This document shows, one piece after another, positions 24,609 through 36,100 of a stretch of DNA of 64,000 bases. The notes below the pieces were generated by a model. The model searched no databases. It was given only the letters and a program-made list of their open reading frames with translations, and was not told the origin of the DNA. Position 1 is the first letter of the stretch. Every line of letters begins with the position of its first letter. The position numbers and the translations under genes were made by a program. Source of the stretch: Erpobdella octoculata (lineage: Eukaryota; Annelida; Clitellata; Hirudinida; Erpobdellidae); the NCBI GenBank assembly GCA_963978895.1, contig OZ022247.1:6953068-7017067 (forward strand), read 5' to 3'.

Positions 24609-24639
<31 letters not shown>
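23359..24639. repeat. Giant (CATA)n array, about 320 units
   Basis: 1281 bp of CATA repeat, perfect from 23359 to about 24386, interrupted by a CA-rich variant block (24387-24429), then perfect again. With 22391-23010 it forms an inverted pair separated by a 348-bp unique spacer. Long Tyr-Ile-His-Thr or Tyr-Val-Cys-Met frames are artefacts. Confidence 0.99.
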
Positions 24640-24640
<1 letters not shown>

Positions 24641-26783
24641 AACACGACTACAACGGCAAACTTGCGCATACAATGACGTAAATTATGCATGCAAATACAC
24701 ATTCAACAATTTACCACATTCGCAAATAAACAGCGTCACTTACAAAACTGTTTCCTGACTTTTTAACGCATTATTTGAAGACGTCAACATTGACGATTCT
24801 TTTAATTATTTTTAATTATTTTTTTATTTATTTTATTTTGCTTTCTTTAAAATTTACATTTAAGGTAAATTTGAGGTAAAGTTACTACATCTCCACATGT
24901 CCACATTACCACGCGTCCACATGTCCACATTACCACGCGTCCACATGTCCACATTCCGTTGTCAACAAACATCAGTTCGTATTTCGTTCATTTATTCAAC
25001 AATTAAGAAACTCGGTGCAAATGATCAACCTTAAAGTACCAATCAGATACCAAACTTATGTTTCTGCACAGTTTGTACGGCAAAACTGTTAAAATAATCA
25101 TAACTATTTTCGATTACGTAAATCACTGTGGCAGACTGTTCCAATCATGTGCCAAATGAGTAACACCAAGGAACAGCTTGGAGCAATTGCTCCAGACGTA
25201 AAGTACTGAGAGGTTTTTCTGCTGATGTAAGAATGATTTGTTTGCAACTTCAGTGTTTGAGTACAATCATTAAAACATCTAATGTAACCATTTTATTATG
25301 TGGCTGATGCACTAGAAAAGTAAATTATTTATTTTTTTTGTACTTTTTACTTTGCTTTGATTTTTGTTTTTATAGTATTTCAAAACCTTTTTTTCAAAAT
25401 AAATTGTATTTAACAAACAAAAATGGAAAACAACTTGGTTATATTAACCAATTTATTTGTGACAGATAAATTAATATCTTTTAAACTGAATATCGCTTGA
25501 CAACCAACTTACATGTTCTCTGTTTTCAAATCGACTTTATGAATTTCATCGTCCATCATGCTTGCTTGCTTGTGGACAAATCTTAGAAGTAAAAATAAAC
25601 AAACTACAGGACATCTAATTGAGCTAAAACGTGGGTTATGTACTCACTCCTCGTGAAAATGCATTCTATTAAATATTAAAAAAGTAAAAATAACTTTTAC
25701 TTCTTAATTTACAAACATGTTTTATCTATGTTCTAAAAAGCAAATCTCCCAGCAATCTAAAATATAAGAGATTTGCAAAAAAAAACCTATTTTTTGGTTC
25801 TGTTATTACACTTTTTTTTATTTAACTTGGTATGTGTGTGTCTGAGACTTGTAAATCTTGTATTCAATTTTCAACTCACTTCTCAATTTCAGATTGGGTT
25901 GAAATCTTGCAAATGTATTGATTTTTGATATCAATGGGAAATTCAATAAAAAATTAAAATAAGAAAAAACGCTTTTTAAAAAACTCTTTCGATTTATGTG
26001 AACTTTTTTGATTATAAAGAGATAAGACATATAAAATGAGCGCCCAAAACTTTTATTAAATTAAAAATGTGTTTTTAAAGAGTTTTTTTTTATAATCGTT
26101 AGAATTTATTAGTATGGTGGATGTAGGTGTGTGTAGTAGGTACATCCTGTTCGTGAAAGGAGGAAAATAAAAAGGAAAGGAAAGCTCTTCACCAAAGTTT
26201 GCTATTAAAAATAAAATTTTCTGTAAGCGATTTGTCCAGTCTTGTTCAACTTATCATTCAATTCAGATTTTTATAGAGGGCTTCCAACAAAATTTAGTGG
26301 TATTTTAATAGTTTCGTGCTTTAATCGCTGGTTGTCTATAACATTTATTTTGAGCAACAGAAAACCATCTGCAATACCAATTAATCCATCCAAGCCCCTG
26401 CTGACAACTATCAAGTAACAACGTTGACGTCTATCTTACTGGAATTGATTCACACACACTGTCCACTTAACGCAGTATATGCTCTACATGGCTCGATTGG
26501 CTTTCTTTCAATTCTTGACCTCCTCTCTTGATTTCTTATATTTATATTTTTCTCTTTCCAATAATGCTTTCAAGGTGGTTAAAGTTATTTAAAAACAGAT
26601 CGACTACTTATAAACTACTAGCTAAGTTGCCCGGTTATTTGCCTATTGTTTTATTTATTAATAATACTCTATGCTGCTATAAGCGTGCCAAGTAGGCGAC
26701 GAGATGATTCAAACTAAACCCAGACAATTATTTCTTAATTTCATAATCAATATCATTTAGCGAGAATTTTTTTCTGGAGATGA
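24640..26783. other. Gene-free AT-rich stretch
   Basis: Holds a 24-bp minisatellite (24893-24952, CCACATGTCCACATTACC then ACGCGT, about 2.5 copies). Near 26626 CTAGCTAAGTTGCCCGG resembles a common transposon-terminal sequence (see findings). No gene recognised. Confidence 0.6.
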
Positions 26784-27016
26784 AAATAATAATAATAAAT
26801 AATGATGAATTTATATAGCGCCAGATAAGTCAGAGGCGCTTACGAAGGTTCCTTTGGATCGGAAACTTCGAAGAACACGCTATTTTCATAGACATGAGAA
26901 AGCAATGCGAGTGAACTCCTTGCCTAAGGGAGTTACGCTGGTGACGCAGGTGAGGCTTGAACTGCCGACCTAACGATCAACAGGCGAGCGCTCTACCGCT
27001 CTGCCACCAGCCTCGC
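26784..27016 (-). mobile_element. tRNA-derived SINE (SINE copy 1)
   Basis: Read on the minus strand it begins GGCGAGGCTGGTGGCAGAGC, with a tRNA-like A box (GGTGGCAGAGCGG) and a degenerate B box (AGTTCAAGCCT) about 40 bases later. A body follows, then GCGCCTCTGACTTATCTGG and GCGCTATATAAATT with an ATT-rich tail. The same 3' end occurs in copy 2 at 49941. GCGCTATATAAAT tails are known from SINEs that share the 3' end of L2-clade LINEs. It is not a functional tRNA gene: the cloverleaf is incomplete. Confidence 0.85.
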
Positions 27017-27790
27017 CTTTTTTTTAGTTGAAAATCCAATAATAACAACTTAATGCGTCTTTGCATTTCACTGTTCAGTAAATTTTTAAAAACGAATAAG
27101 AAATAAAATAAGAAAAATATTATCTAATACTTAAAAATGCATGTATCAATCGGCATCGAATTGAAACACCTGAATCGATTTTATTGAAATTTGATCTTCT
27201 TCAAGACCATGATGAGGAAGGAAATTGTGGTTTTTGTCCAATTTGTAAAAAAATCTGTCAACCAGTTGATGTCTTATAGCAAAAAAAAACTATAAAAAAA
27301 CTCGGACAACACCGGGTGTCTCTGCTTATTAGTATTAAAGAGAGAAGAAGAACAATAATAGCCGTAAAAGTAGAGATACCTGCTCAGTTCAACACCTGTA
27401 CTGCTGTGAGTGCTGTGGTGCCACCACGCCGGGCTTGCCTTTGATAACTCAATTACAAATCAGCATTCAGCATGCAGGTGATAAGAAGATGCACATCAAT
27501 AACTTCTAATTAGAAAAGAGTTAATAACTAAATGAATAAATATGTGATAATTAACAACTTCATTTAGTTGAAACAGTTTTGTTCTTTAATGAAACGGTTA
27601 TTCTTAATCTATCAGTAAGTCCAATCCGATGGTTTTATCTGATTGTTCACACGCTAACGTGCATCACTTTCACCTTAGGGTTTATTTTGCTAGTCCATAA
27701 AATTCTAAACATTATTACCTATGTAGTGGATATGTGGTGGAGAGGGACTCTGTAACGGGAATTGCGGTAGTTGCGCGGGTATGAGACAAC
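27017..27790. other. AT-rich flank between SINE and LINE
   Basis: Near 27295-27335 the sequence AACACCGGGTGTCTCTGCTT looks like a transposon end; together with 26626 it could bound an older, degenerate element that contains the SINE. Nothing else identified. Confidence 0.4.
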
Positions 27791-27794
27791 CAAT

Positions 27795-28064
27795 AAATAT
27801 ATAGCTAGAAATAGAATTTTTACATTCTATCATAACCCTTGAAAAAATATTATCTGGTCCTGCCGATTTGTATTTATTTAATTTATTAATTTTATTTTCG
27901 ACCGCGTATTTGTTTATTATTACTTCCTCCATTATGTGGACAATAATATTATTGTTAATTGTGGGACTTATTTCTAGACTATCATTGCTTATATAAACGC
28001 TTTTAAAAAATTCAGCTAAACAATTTGCCATATCAACGTCACAAGTTATAGTTGTTGCAGACAT
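27795..28064 (-). pseudogene. Inverted N-terminal RT fragment of the same LINE
   Basis: Minus-strand sequence with NCLAEFFKSVYISND and INKLNKYKSAGPDNIFSRV, the linker and first motif of a CR1/L2-type RT, ending near ISSYIFIGCL where similarity stops. Orientation is opposite to the rest of the element. Confidence 0.8.
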
Positions 28065-29214
28065 GTGGAGCAGTGCATTAGATAAAGGGGAAACAATAGA
28101 CGTGGTATATACGGATTTTGAAAAAGCGTTTGATCGTGTATCTCATGCAAAGTTAATTGATAAACTAGAAAATTATGGCGTCAATGGAGGCTTAATTAAT
28201 TGGATTAAAGATTATTTAACAAACAGAACAAGTAGTGTTAGGGTTAATAATAGCACATCTAATAGATTTAAAGTTACAAGTGGGGTACCTCAAGGTAGTG
28301 TTTTAGGGCCACTACTTTACATAATTTATGTCAATGATATGTTTGAAATAGTTAAGAATAACTCGGCGGAGCTGTTTATGTACGCTGACGACGCCAAAAT
28401 ATTTAAAACTATAAAAAGCAGTGATGATCGATTGATATTGCAGAGCTGTTTAAATTCATTAGGAGATTGGAGTAAAAAATGGGAAATTAAGCTAAATGCT
28501 GGTAAATGTGTTGCGGTGAGATATGGACGCCAATTAGATGATCGTCGGCTATATAATATAGAAGGAGTGGAACTTAATTTTCTTGACAAAATAAAAGATT
28601 TAGGTGTTACATTCCAGAGTTCACTAACATTTGTAGATCACATTTATGAAATAATTAAAAAATGTTTTTCACTGTTAGGTATAATTTCACGAAATTTTAA
28701 AGATTTGACAAAAGATTCTTTTATATTGATTTATAAAGCTTTGGTTAGATCCAGATTGGAGTATGCAGTTAGTGTGTGGTCACCATGGAAGAAAAAAGAC
28801 ATAGAAGCCATTGAAAGAGTCCAGAAGAGAGCAACAAAAATGGTCAAGGCATGCAAGGGATTGAAATATGAAGACAGGTTGAGAATTTTGAAGCTTCCTT
28901 GTTTAAAGTACAGAAGACTGAGAGGGGACCTGATCATGCTCTACAATTTTATTCAAGACAAAGAAGGACGTTTGTGTTTTCCTAATATAAAGATATCAGA
29001 AGAAAGAAGAACAAGAGGTCACAAGTTCAAACTGGAAACACAAAGATTCAACGGCAACTGCAGAAAATATTTCTTCCTGACCAGATCGACTGCAATTTGG
29101 AACAACCTCCCTTCGAAAATCATAGAAGCAGAACAAGTTAATGAATTTAAAAGATTAATCGACTGTCATTTCGAAATAAGCGACATTATGTACAACTATA
29201 AAAAGGATTTTTAA
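28063..29214 (+). CDS. LINE reverse transcriptase, C-terminal 380 residues
   Basis: Uninterrupted frame. Motifs: DVVYTDFEKAFDRVSH (first catalytic Asp region), SGVPQGSVLGPLLYIIYVND, and the active site FMYADDAKIF. Then come a thumb region (LGVTF, SRLEYAVSVWSP, IERVQKRATKM) and the C-terminal TRGHKFKL, WNNLPSKIIEAEQVNEFKR typical of CR1/L2-type elements. The endonuclease and first RT motifs are absent from this piece, so it cannot act alone. The intact frame suggests a fairly recent insertion. The apparent start codon is incidental. Confidence 0.88.
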   Translation: MWSSALDKGETIDVVYTDFEKAFDRVSHAKLIDKLENYGVNGGLINWIKDYLTNRTSSVRVNNSTSNRFKVTSGVPQGSVLGPLLYIIYVNDMFEIVKNNSAELFMYADDAKIFKTIKSSDDRLILQSCLNSLGDWSKKWEIKLNAGKCVAVRYGRQLDDRRLYNIEGVELNFLDKIKDLGVTFQSSLTFVDHIYEIIKKCFSLLGIISRNFKDLTKDSFILIYKALVRSRLEYAVSVWSPWKKKDIEAIERVQKRATKMVKACKGLKYEDRLRILKLPCLKYRRLRGDLIMLYNFIQDKEGRLCFPNIKISEERRTRGHKFKLETQRFNGNCRKYFFLTRSTAIWNNLPSKIIEAEQVNEFKRLIDCHFEISDIMYNYKKDF

Positions 29215-29340
29215 TAATATATACATACATTTATTTATAGAACATATATATGAACAATATTTTATATAATTCTAGATATGGGCATAGAGACATATAGTTT
29301 GCGCCCATCATTTCCTTTATGTTTATGTTTATAGGTTGAG

Positions 29341-30435
29341 TTTAGCTACTTTCGGTACTTTCGGTTATATCATTTTTTTTTGTATCGAATTTCTAATTTG
29401 TTATCAAAGTATAAAAATGTCTTCCTTGTTTGTCTGAGATGAAGCTGTTAACTGCCTATATGAAGAATATGTTTTGTAATTAAATATTTCTTCGTAGCTT
29501 GAACTTATCTAGAATATGAGCAATGTCTTAAACATTAATGCTTAATTAATTGACTATTTCATTTTTTATATTTGTGATCAATTAAAAACAACTAAAGGCA
29601 AATAAAAACTATAGTGAACCTAGAACTAGAAATAATTGAGAAAGTTAAAAATTTTCTGCTTTTCGGAAAAATCCTGTGATGGTAACTAATGAAGACGGAG
29701 ATGGGATAATGATGAAAACAAACCTGACGGATATATGGTGGAATTGAAAACGATGTGGGGGATGTGGCAGAGGTAGGTTAAATTTCTGTCCATGGTCACT
29801 ATCTAATAGGTCACTTTAGGAGGGTTATGTCATAAGCCTGATCATGAGATGTTCTGGACCCGTGGCTGACAGACAGATGTGGAGTAGAGATAAGTTTTAG
29901 ATACCTGAATAGGTGTTGTGTAAAGGCGTAAAAAGTAATTGATGTTCGCTAAGCAACATAACCATTGTCACCAGCATCACAATAATCATCATCACCCCCA
30001 CCATTATCACCATATTTCCTGATTTATACAATCTTATCTCTAAAACATTAATTAAAATGGCCGTCTCAGAGAACCGCGTTGACATTTCAAGGCATGCGAC
30101 AGTTGAACTACGACAGTCTACACGAACGACAACAATCAACTTGCTCTCAAAAAGAGATCTGCGGCTTGTAAAACTTTTGCAGAAAGTTAGAAAAAAGTGC
30201 ATTCGCAGGAGTTGCGCCACGTGAACCATCAACAACAGGTGCTTGCTAATTAAGAAGTCAAATGGTTAAAAGTGTAGCGTGAGAAGGACTTAGGAGAGCC
30301 TTCTCACGTTCAATTTCAATAGCCGCTAACGTCAAACTAACTCAAGACATTCAATGTCATTGTCATTGATTGTGTAATCGTCTTAAATATTGTTTACATC
30401 GCGTTTTCTCTCCTCCTATATCTCAATCTTTCACG
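29341..30435. other. Stretch without recognised gene
   Basis: AT-rich non-coding sequence with no long repeat. The 112-aa minus frame at 29897-30235 is Val/Met/Ile-rich from CAT/CAC triplets and shows no domain. Confidence 0.55.
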
Positions 30436-30567
<132 letters not shown>

Positions 30568-31283
30568 TCACGTTGTCAAATCTATCCTCCGAGCTACAGC
30601 TAGAACACTTTCACTGAAGCGTAGCGAGTCCTTAAAATTTTGTTTACAGAAGTGAATATTTTCATAAGTGTTGTTTTGCATAAATGAATCTAATGTAGAC
30701 TTTTGTTTCCTTTGTTTGTTTGTTTATTTACTTACTTATTTAGTTGATGTAACGTTTCATTGAATCGATTATGTGCCTCAGAGACGACAAAGACCACACT
30801 GAATCGAACAAATTAATATATTGCAAGGAGTTTAAATCACAGTAATTAGACATATCGTGTAACAAAATTTGTTTGAATTAAAAATAAAATACAAAATTGA
30901 AGAAAAACACGATTTTATGAAAGGCACACGAGTTTCCAATTAATTCAACAGCAATTCCACGAAGACGCGAATTAAAAATAAACTGGCCACCTGGCGAATG
31001 AAATTACAGAAACATTAAAAACATTGCGATGTAAATTAAATGAATTTATTTCTTTATCGTTCGCCAGTACTCATTCCGCGTAATAAATATTAAATAACAA
31101 TTATTAGAGGCGCTTGGAAAGATATCGAGGCAGGCACAAATAGATTTCTTGAAACAAAATAATTCTTCGAGACAAACAATGACGATAACGATGATGTCGA
31201 TGACGACGACGATGATGGCGATATGACGGACATAACTTCAGTTGAACCCTTTTTTAAAACAAATACAAGCAACATGAAACGTA
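30568..31283. other. Stretch without recognised gene
   Basis: AT-rich DNA with GAC/GAT triplets at about 31180-31225. No coding or mobile feature recognised. Confidence 0.55.
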
Positions 31284-31475
31284 ATGGCAGTCATGGAATG
31301 TAATGGTAGTCGTGGAATGTAATGGTAGTCGTGGAATGTAATGGTAGTCATGGAATGTAATTATTGTCATGGAATGTAATGATAGTCATGGGATGCAATT
31401 ATTATCATGGAATGTAATGATAGTCATGGGATGTAATTATTGTCATGGAATGTAATTGTTTTCATGGAATGGAAT
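31284..31475. repeat. 19-bp minisatellite
   Basis: Tandem units of TGGAATGTAATGGTAGTCG type, roughly ten copies, diverging to ...AATTATTGTCA variants to the right. Confidence 0.88.
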
Positions 31476-32720
31476 GAAAACTCACGCAGAAAAATAATAA
31501 ATGCTATTAAAACAAGAAAAATACGCACAAAATTAACAGTTGTTGACAATAAAAAAGTGACAGTTAGGATTATGGTTTTAATGGTTATAATATCGAGATG
31601 ATGATGATGATGATACTGATGATGAGAGTGGTGATAAAGGCGGAAACAAAAACACTCTTCTTGAAAAACTTTGATTAAACGTTGTTAAATAATTGTTTTG
31701 TTTTTTTTATAAATTCAACACAAAATGCCTAATACAACTGGAAAACAAATTGGTCTTTTATGGTAATGCAATATTGAAATCAGTGTTGATACTAGTTGTT
31801 GATAGTGTGGTTTGAGCCCTGCATTGGCTGGGTGGGCATATTAAAGTTAATTTAAAAACGGACCAGACCGGGGCGCAGGCAGGGACGTCAATCCGGGAAT
31901 GCAGGCAGGGAGAAGGGGGCATTGCCCGCTGACTTTTAAGTGGGCTCCTGACGTAAGATAGAAATGGGGCCCGGAAAATGGCCTAAGAAGTATAAAGTGG
32001 AAGCTTCAGAGGTTTGAATGGGCTCTTTTTATGAATAGGCCGGCCCTCTGTGACAGTGAAGTGACTCCCTGTAATGTTCTAGTGGACCACCTGAAGTGGT
32101 GGGTGGTTTATTGAAAATGTTTTAAAAAATTACCTCCGACTACCCCTTCAGTCATAAGCTTTTTTTTCTTTTTTGGGAGGAAAAAAGAAAAGAGGGTTTC
32201 GAAGGTTTTTAGATTTTTTTTGAAAAATAAGTGAGCCCTGAGAACAAGTTGCCCCAACAAGGTTTTGCTGAAATGACGTCCCTGGGCGAAAGCAACTTAA
32301 ACAAAAAGTAACACAAACAAAAGTCAGGTTGTCTGCGATTTCGTGCCTGTAAAACGATCGGGTCAGGTCTAAAAAATTGACCCTCGCAGGGCTCTACCGT
32401 GTATATCCATGCTGGTGATAACTGAGGATAAGGCGAAAAATAGTGATGGTGGGAAATGATGAACGATAATGCTGATAATGATTGCTATAATAATAATAAC
32501 AATAAACATAACAAACATCGACAACGACGAGTATGATAATAACAATACAAATAATAATTTTTATTATTACTATTAATAATAATAATGAATGTGGAAGATA
32601 GAAAAATGATGAGAGTAACGACAAGAAGGAATGATCGATAGATGGCCTGATGACATTGATGACGTAACGAGGTTCTAGGACGATATGGAGATGCCCAGGA
32701 ATTTCCACTTCTGGGAGATT
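31476..32720. other. 3' flank of the homeobox gene, with a dispersed repeat
   Basis: 32130-32285 is one copy of a repeat found again at 60930-61050 (shared: CTCCGACTACCCC, GGAGGAAAAA, TTTTAGATTTTTTTT, AGGTTTTGCTGA). 32460-32600 is AAT/ATA-rich. On the minus strand an AATAAA at 32560-32565 lies 156 bp past the homeobox stop and is a plausible poly(A) signal. Confidence 0.55.
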
Positions 32721-33173
32721 TCACTGGAACTGTTCGTGACCTGTTGTGACCCTGCTGTAGCCGTTGAGGTAGACGGCGTCGTAGTAGCTGTCAGTCGTGT
32801 AGTGGGGAGCCGTTTCGTCGACGCGACAGTTGTTGTAGTCGAGAATCGTTGATTGAACGTTCGAACGAGCGAGAGATGCATCGTGATAACCAATTGTGTT
32901 GTATGATGAGAAGGAATAAGGATACGACAGGGACTGTTTAACTTCACTTCGACTTATTTCTTCACTGCACGTGGTCCCTCCACTGCAATCATCATTATCA
33001 TCAACACTGTAGTCCACGTCATAGTCATCGTCGTCATCGTCATGGCAATTTGTCACTTTGCTGTGTTTATTTCTTTTGGTTTTCTTCTCAAGAGAGTTCG
33101 AGGTTGATGATGAAATTGATTCCTGCACGCTTTTCTTCTGTTTGTAGCGATGATTTTGGAACCAGATCTTTAC
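32721..33173 (-). CDS. NK2-class homeobox gene, 3' exon
   Basis: Begins with homeodomain Val45 after a TTTGCCTCAG acceptor: VKIWFQNHRYKQKKS. 150 codons to a stop at 32721. The tail is Tyr/Ser-rich with an Asp run encoded by GAC/GAT triplets. The open frame upstream of 33173 is intron translating the GGAGA repeat. Confidence 0.87.
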   Translation of the reverse strand, partial: VKIWFQNHRYKQKKSVQESISSSTSNSLEKKTKRNKHSKVTNCHDDDDDDYDVDYSVDDNDDCSGGTTCSEEISRSEVKQSLSYPYSFSSYNTIGYHDASLARSNVQSTILDYNNCRVDETAPHYTTDSYYDAVYLNGYSRVTTGHEQFQ

Positions 33174-36100
33174 CTGAGGCAAATACGTGGTGATGAAAAG
33201 ATTTTCGTCATCAAAAAATAAAATAAACAAAAAGGAGCAGAAATGATGAAAAGAAGAATGCGAGAAGAGGAGAAAACGAGAAAGAGATGAGAGGAGAGGA
33301 GAGGAGAGGAGAGGAGAGGAGAGGAGAGGAGAGGAGAGGAGAGGAGAGGAGAGGAGAGGAGAGGAGAGGAGAGGAGAGAAGCATAGCTTTATTTCATATC
33401 TTGATATTAAAGATCCTGATTTATTGCTCATTCTATTAAAGTTTAATCACAGAGTTATTTCATTTTTATATCTGCAGCACTGATGGAGACCAACACAACA
33501 GAGATGACAATAGGAAATATGTGATAACGAGGATATTGATGAAGACGATGGTGGTACTTATATTTATGGTTAAATATAAAATATATATATACTATATGTT
33601 AGATATATAAAAATTATATAATTTTTTCTGACTTTTTGGTTCATGGCGTTATGACTGATAATCCAATGCTCTTACCATATGACCACAACCATCAACAACT
33701 AATAGACATGAGGAATTAGGCTTGACAGAAATATGTGAACAAAAAAACTGGATAAACATTATTCTATGTTCGAAATGCGAGTAACAAAATGAAACCCTAT
33801 ATTGGCCAAATGTATTCAATTCTCTGTTTTATATTACTCGCACGGATGTTGAGAAAAATAGAAATATAACTGATGCAAACATTGATGTGATTTGTGATTT
33901 GTAATGCTGGTTGTGCAGCTTTCTTCTGATATGAGAGAGTGCAGAGAAGGGCGACAAAATTGTTAATATCCTGCGTGAGATTGCGCCGTATGAATCGAGA
34001 CTGAAAATATTGAAGCTTCCGACATTGTTAAATACAAGAGTAAAAGCAGACTTGATTTAGTTGTTTGATTTCTATGCTGGGGATCTGTGATAGTTAGTTT
34101 ATCCTACTCTGTTCATCTGCACCTATGATAACACCAGGGGCCATGATAGTAAACTGGCGATAGAAATTGCACACCTAGACTGTAAGAAGTAATCGTTTGA
34201 TTTTTGAAAATGAAATACTCCAAACGTGGAACAAATTCTTAGTCTGTAGTGTCGTAGTATTTGCTGCACCATGTTTACTGGATGTGAAAGATGATCTATT
34301 TTCACAAAATGGTGCTATTTGAAAACTATATCAACGTGATTGGTAAAAAACAACAACAAAGCTTGGTGAAACTGGCACTTTTACTTTCTCTAATTTATAA
34401 ATTTTTCTGGTTAATTGCTCCATTGGTTTCACATGTCTCCTGAACAACGCAATGGTGCACTGACTATTCAGAAAATATTTAAACAGTATCTCATCTCTTC
34501 TATGGCTTTGCAGAACAAGGTTTTATTGGGAGATCCCCTCTCATCAGACACCTCATTGTAACCCTATAGGTTTGATGTCAAAAGAGATATGATAGCCAAC
34601 CTGCAGATTTCTAAAATTCTAACAGTATTGAAGGTTGTTTGATCCAAAGAACACATCACTTTTTCAAAGCGCTTAGTATCACAAGAAAGGAGGAAGCTAA
34701 GATTCCTAATAAAAAACATAAAAACACGGCAATCAGATGCATGTAACTGAAATTTGAAAAGTTTGAAAAGTCAAATTTACAGGAGAAAGGATGTCAATAG
34801 CAGAACAGAACGTGACGTTTTTACAGCACTTACATCAGCTTGCACTGTTTGTAATTTGTTTCATGGATTTTTTAAAGCTTTTTAAGGCAATTGTAAAAAT
34901 TTGATTTTTCGCATGCAGGTGTATATCGGGTGACAATACATTAATCCGTTTTCAGATTTAAACAAGTGAACCGTAAAAACTTCGTTTTTTTAAATTCTTT
35001 ATATTTATTTGTAATTATTCTAAGCCATTAATAATAAAATAATTAAATAAGGAACATTTTGTCATTAAGTATTGTCATTTTTCATTAATCAATATTGAGG
35101 TACTGGTGGTTTAGCCCGTCTCAAGGACGGATGTTTTAAAATTACGATGAACATTGGATATATTTTTTGTATTAATTATTTTGTAATTTATTTATAACAT
35201 AACAATTACAAAATTGTTTTATCGTTGGTATGCATTCCAAAACAAATGAAAGGAAAAAGGATAGATAAAAATATTAATAATTTTTTATATTTTGAATTAA
35301 TTTAAGTAAGGTAAATATTTTTTAATTTATTTAATTACATAAAAATAAATAACAAAAATATTTATATAATTTTAATATAATATAATAACCCACGTCTGTG
35401 TAAGACGTTTCTGCGTGACGGTATGTTATCTATGGCAAATTAATTTATATATAATAATAATAAAAATAAATAATTATATAAATAATTTAAGTAAAGTAAA
35501 TATTTTTCAATTTATTTAAATATTAAACTTTATTTTTGCAATTCTACACTGTCAGCCCTAAAAATAAAAAAGATGGAGCTGCAATCGAAAAATAATAAAT
35601 AATAATTTTTTTTAAATCCGTCATTTTGATGGGCTATCTCTAGTTTATTATATAAAAATTAATTTGCCATAGTTATCAAATCGTCACACAAAAACGTCTT
35701 ACACAGACGTCTTACACAGACATGAGCTATCTCATTAATCAATATTGAGGTATGATTTATGATGGAAGTTTACGCAGCCTTTCCATATCTGCCAACTTAA
35801 AGGAACCCACAGAATGTTAAACCAAAGATCAAACTACTTTACTTAACTTGCTTTCCCAAGGAACAACTTTTTCCAACTAATTAAAAAGTTATAAGCCAGC
35901 AAAAAATTAATGAAATTTGGATATGTTATGGTTTAATATTGATTGACTTTGTATAACAATTTAAAAAAAAACAATAAAAAAGTTAATGACACTATCTCTT
36001 CGCGAATCTTCGATACCCCGCTCAAGCTGTCTCGCACCATCTTCACAAGCGCACAACAGCACGACACATAGATTTTTTAAGCTAAGCTTAAAAAATTTTT

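Larger units (their letters stand above)
27795..29340 (+). mobile_element. 5'-inverted, 5'-truncated CR1/L2-like non-LTR retrotransposon
   Basis: 28063-29214 on the plus strand encodes the reverse transcriptase from mid-domain to its C-terminus. 28064 down to about 27795 on the minus strand encodes the more N-terminal part (LAEFF, LNKYKSAGPDN). The two pieces are head to head, with roughly 90 residues of the domain missing at the junction, which fits inversion during target-primed reverse transcription (twin priming). The 3' UTR runs to about 29340 with TTTATG repeats. Target duplications were not resolved. Confidence 0.85.

Noticed and set aside
22336..24702. Open frames of 218 to 481 codons with Tyr-Val-Cys-Met or Tyr-Ile-His-Thr repeats
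   Set aside because: Translations of (ATGT)n/(CATA)n; open in several frames on both strands because the 4-bp unit yields few stops. No non-repeat protein sequence.
26945..27016. Functional tRNA gene on the minus strand
   Set aside because: A and B boxes are present but the B box is degenerate, the acceptor stem does not close, and the sequence continues into a SINE body and tail.
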